A DNA stretch of 6,268 bases from Gemmatimonadota bacterium (GTDB lineage Bacteria > Gemmatimonadota > Gemmatimonadetes > Gemmatimonadales > Gemmatimonadaceae). Positions within the stretch are counted from its first letter, which is position 1, and the number at the start of each line of letters is the position of its first letter. The stretch is from the NCBI GenBank assembly GCA_003222065.1, contig QHUV01000397.1:1-6268 (forward strand), written 5' to 3'. Both the position numbers and the translations under genes were made by a program. Below the pieces are notes generated by a model that made no database searches, was not told the DNA's origin, and was given only the letters and a program-made list of their open reading frames with translations. Shown here piece after piece: positions 5,149 through 6,268 of the stretch.

Positions 5149-6268
5149 GCATCGGGTCGCTTCTTAGTCCCCGTGCTCGTGGGTTGTCTGCTATTGGGCA
5201 GCCAACTGCGCGCGCAGGGCACCACCGGCACCATTACAGGTCGCGTCGTCGACAGCGCGAGCCAGCAAGGGGTCGGCAATGTCAACATCGTGATCATGGG
5301 TGGTCAGCGCGGAACGCTGAGCAGAGATGACGGCGGCTTCACGCTGACAGGTGTGGCCCCCGGGACTTACACAGTGCGCGCGAGTCGCATCGGATACCGG
5401 CCGCAGACAGCACCAGCGGTAGTGACTGCTGGTGCCACGTCGACGATTCAGTTCACGATGAATCGCCAGGCGGCGGTGTTGAGTGAGATCGTCGTTACGG
5501 GCTACGGAACGCAGCGGCGTGAGGCAATCTCCGGCTCGGTGGCAACGATCAACGCCGATCAAGCGGACGTCGGCGTGGTGACCAACGCCAATCAAATGCT
5601 GGCCGCCCGGGTTGCCGGCGTTCAGATGACGCAGAACAGTGGCGAGCCCGGAGCGGGCGCCCAGATTCGCATCCGTGGCGGCACGTCGATCAGCGCGAGC
5701 AACGACCCGCTGTACGTCGTCGATGGTGTGCCGCTACAGAACGAGGCGACGGCGCCAGGAGCGGGAGGTGTTGCATACAATGCGCAGCTTCCCCGCAGTC
5801 CGATCAACTCGATCAATCCGAACGACATCGAGTCGCTCACCGTCCTCAAAGACGCGGCGGCCACGGCGATTTATGGCAGCCGCGGCGCGAATGGCGTCGT
5901 GCTGATCACGACGAAGCGCGGCGTAACCCAAGCCGCCGGCAACATGGAGTACGACGCGTACGTCGGCGCGTCGACACCGGCCAAGAAGCTCAAACTCGCT
6001 ACTGCCGATCAGTATCGGTCATACGTTCAGCAAGAGGTCGCCGCAGGGGGGCTGCCGAACACGGCGCTCACGAGTCTCGGAACGGCGAACACTGACTGGC
6101 AGGACGCGATCCTGCGAACCGGTGTCGCGACCAATCACAACGTCGCGTTCTCCGGTGGCTCGGCTGCGACACAGTATCGTGCCTCACTCAATTATTTCGA
6201 CCAAGAAGGTGTCGTCATTGGAAATGGTTTGAAGCGCTACCAAGGCCGCCTCAACGCCAACCATGATG
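5146..6268 (+). CDS. SusC/RagA-type TonB-dependent outer-membrane receptor, 3' end outside window
   Basis: The frame is open from ATG 5146 to the window end (374 codons). Full-length members usually have about 950-1100 residues, so only the N-terminal third is present. Residues 1-23 form a signal peptide cut after LRA, leaving Gln24. Residues about 27-108 are a carboxypeptidase-regulatory-like beta-sandwich (TGTITGRVVD, DDGGFTLTGVAPGTYTVRASRIGYR), the usual N-terminal extension of SusC proteins. EIVVTGYGTQRR (114-125) is the conserved segment before the plug. The plug follows, with RIRGGTSI, PLYVVDGVP (188-196) and the SusC signature ESLTVLKDAAATAIYGSRGA (229-248) ending GVVLITTKRG. The barrel begins near residue 262. 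These receptors import oligosaccharides or other large nutrients with a surface SusD lipoprotein, whose gene would be expected just downstream. The preceding sugar importer suggests a carbohydrate substrate, which is inference. It lies 165 nt after the ATPase stop and has its own ribosome binding site. Confidence 0.93.
   Translation, partial: MASGRFLVPVLVGCLLLGSQLRAQGTTGTITGRVVDSASQQGVGNVNIVIMGGQRGTLSRDDGGFTLTGVAPGTYTVRASRIGYRPQTAPAVVTAGATSTIQFTMNRQAAVLSEIVVTGYGTQRREAISGSVATINADQADVGVVTNANQMLAARVAGVQMTQNSGEPGAGAQIRIRGGTSISASNDPLYVVDGVPLQNEATAPGAGGVAYNAQLPRSPINSINPNDIESLTVLKDAAATAIYGSRGANGVVLITTKRGVTQAAGNMEYDAYVGASTPAKKLKLATADQYRSYVQQEVAAGGLPNTALTSLGTANTDWQDAILRTGVATNHNVAFSGGSAATQYRASLNYFDQEGVVIGNGLKRYQGRLNANHD

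Overview
The window is high-GC bacterial DNA. All genes recognised run on the + strand. From left to right it holds the 3' part of an exported PAP2-type phosphatase gene, a sugar ABC-importer cluster (lipoprotein binding protein, two permease genes, ATPase), and the first 374 codons of a SusC/RagA-type TonB-dependent outer-membrane receptor. A SusC-type receptor means a Gram-negative cell. Combined with high GC and a MalK/UgpC-type importer, this suggests Gemmatimonadota or a similar high-GC soil phylum. That placement is inference from gene style, not from a marker gene.

Layout: the PAP2 gene (1-798) is open from the first base, so its true start lies upstream. After a 46-nt gap comes the binding protein (845-2131). 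It overlaps the first permease gene by 4 nt (GTGA), and that gene overlaps the second permease gene (2864-3679) by 4 nt (ATGA), which is typical tight operon packing. A 206-nt gap (3680-3885) then interrupts the cluster. Almost all of it is a 159-bp segment bounded by perfect 19-bp inverted repeats. The ATPase gene (3886-4980) follows, then a 165-nt leader with a candidate promoter and a strong ribosome binding site, then the receptor gene (5146 to the window end, incomplete).

How the genes would work together: the receptor would bring a substrate across the outer membrane using TonB energy. The lipoprotein would bind a sugar in the periplasm, and two permeases plus the ATPase would carry it across the inner membrane. 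The binding protein looks most like trehalose/maltose-type proteins, but the substrate cannot be read from the sequence.

Two things stand out. First, the first permease gene is broken as given: its start and TM1 are in one frame, the rest (from TM3 on) is in another, and roughly 50-60 residues (periplasmic loop and TM2) are missing between them. This indicates an internal deletion of length 1 modulo 3, or an assembly gap closed wrongly. Second, the 159-bp inverted-repeat element between the second permease and the ATPase looks like a small dispersed or MITE-like insertion. I found no clear new biological system. No tRNA, rRNA, CRISPR array or transposase gene was seen.
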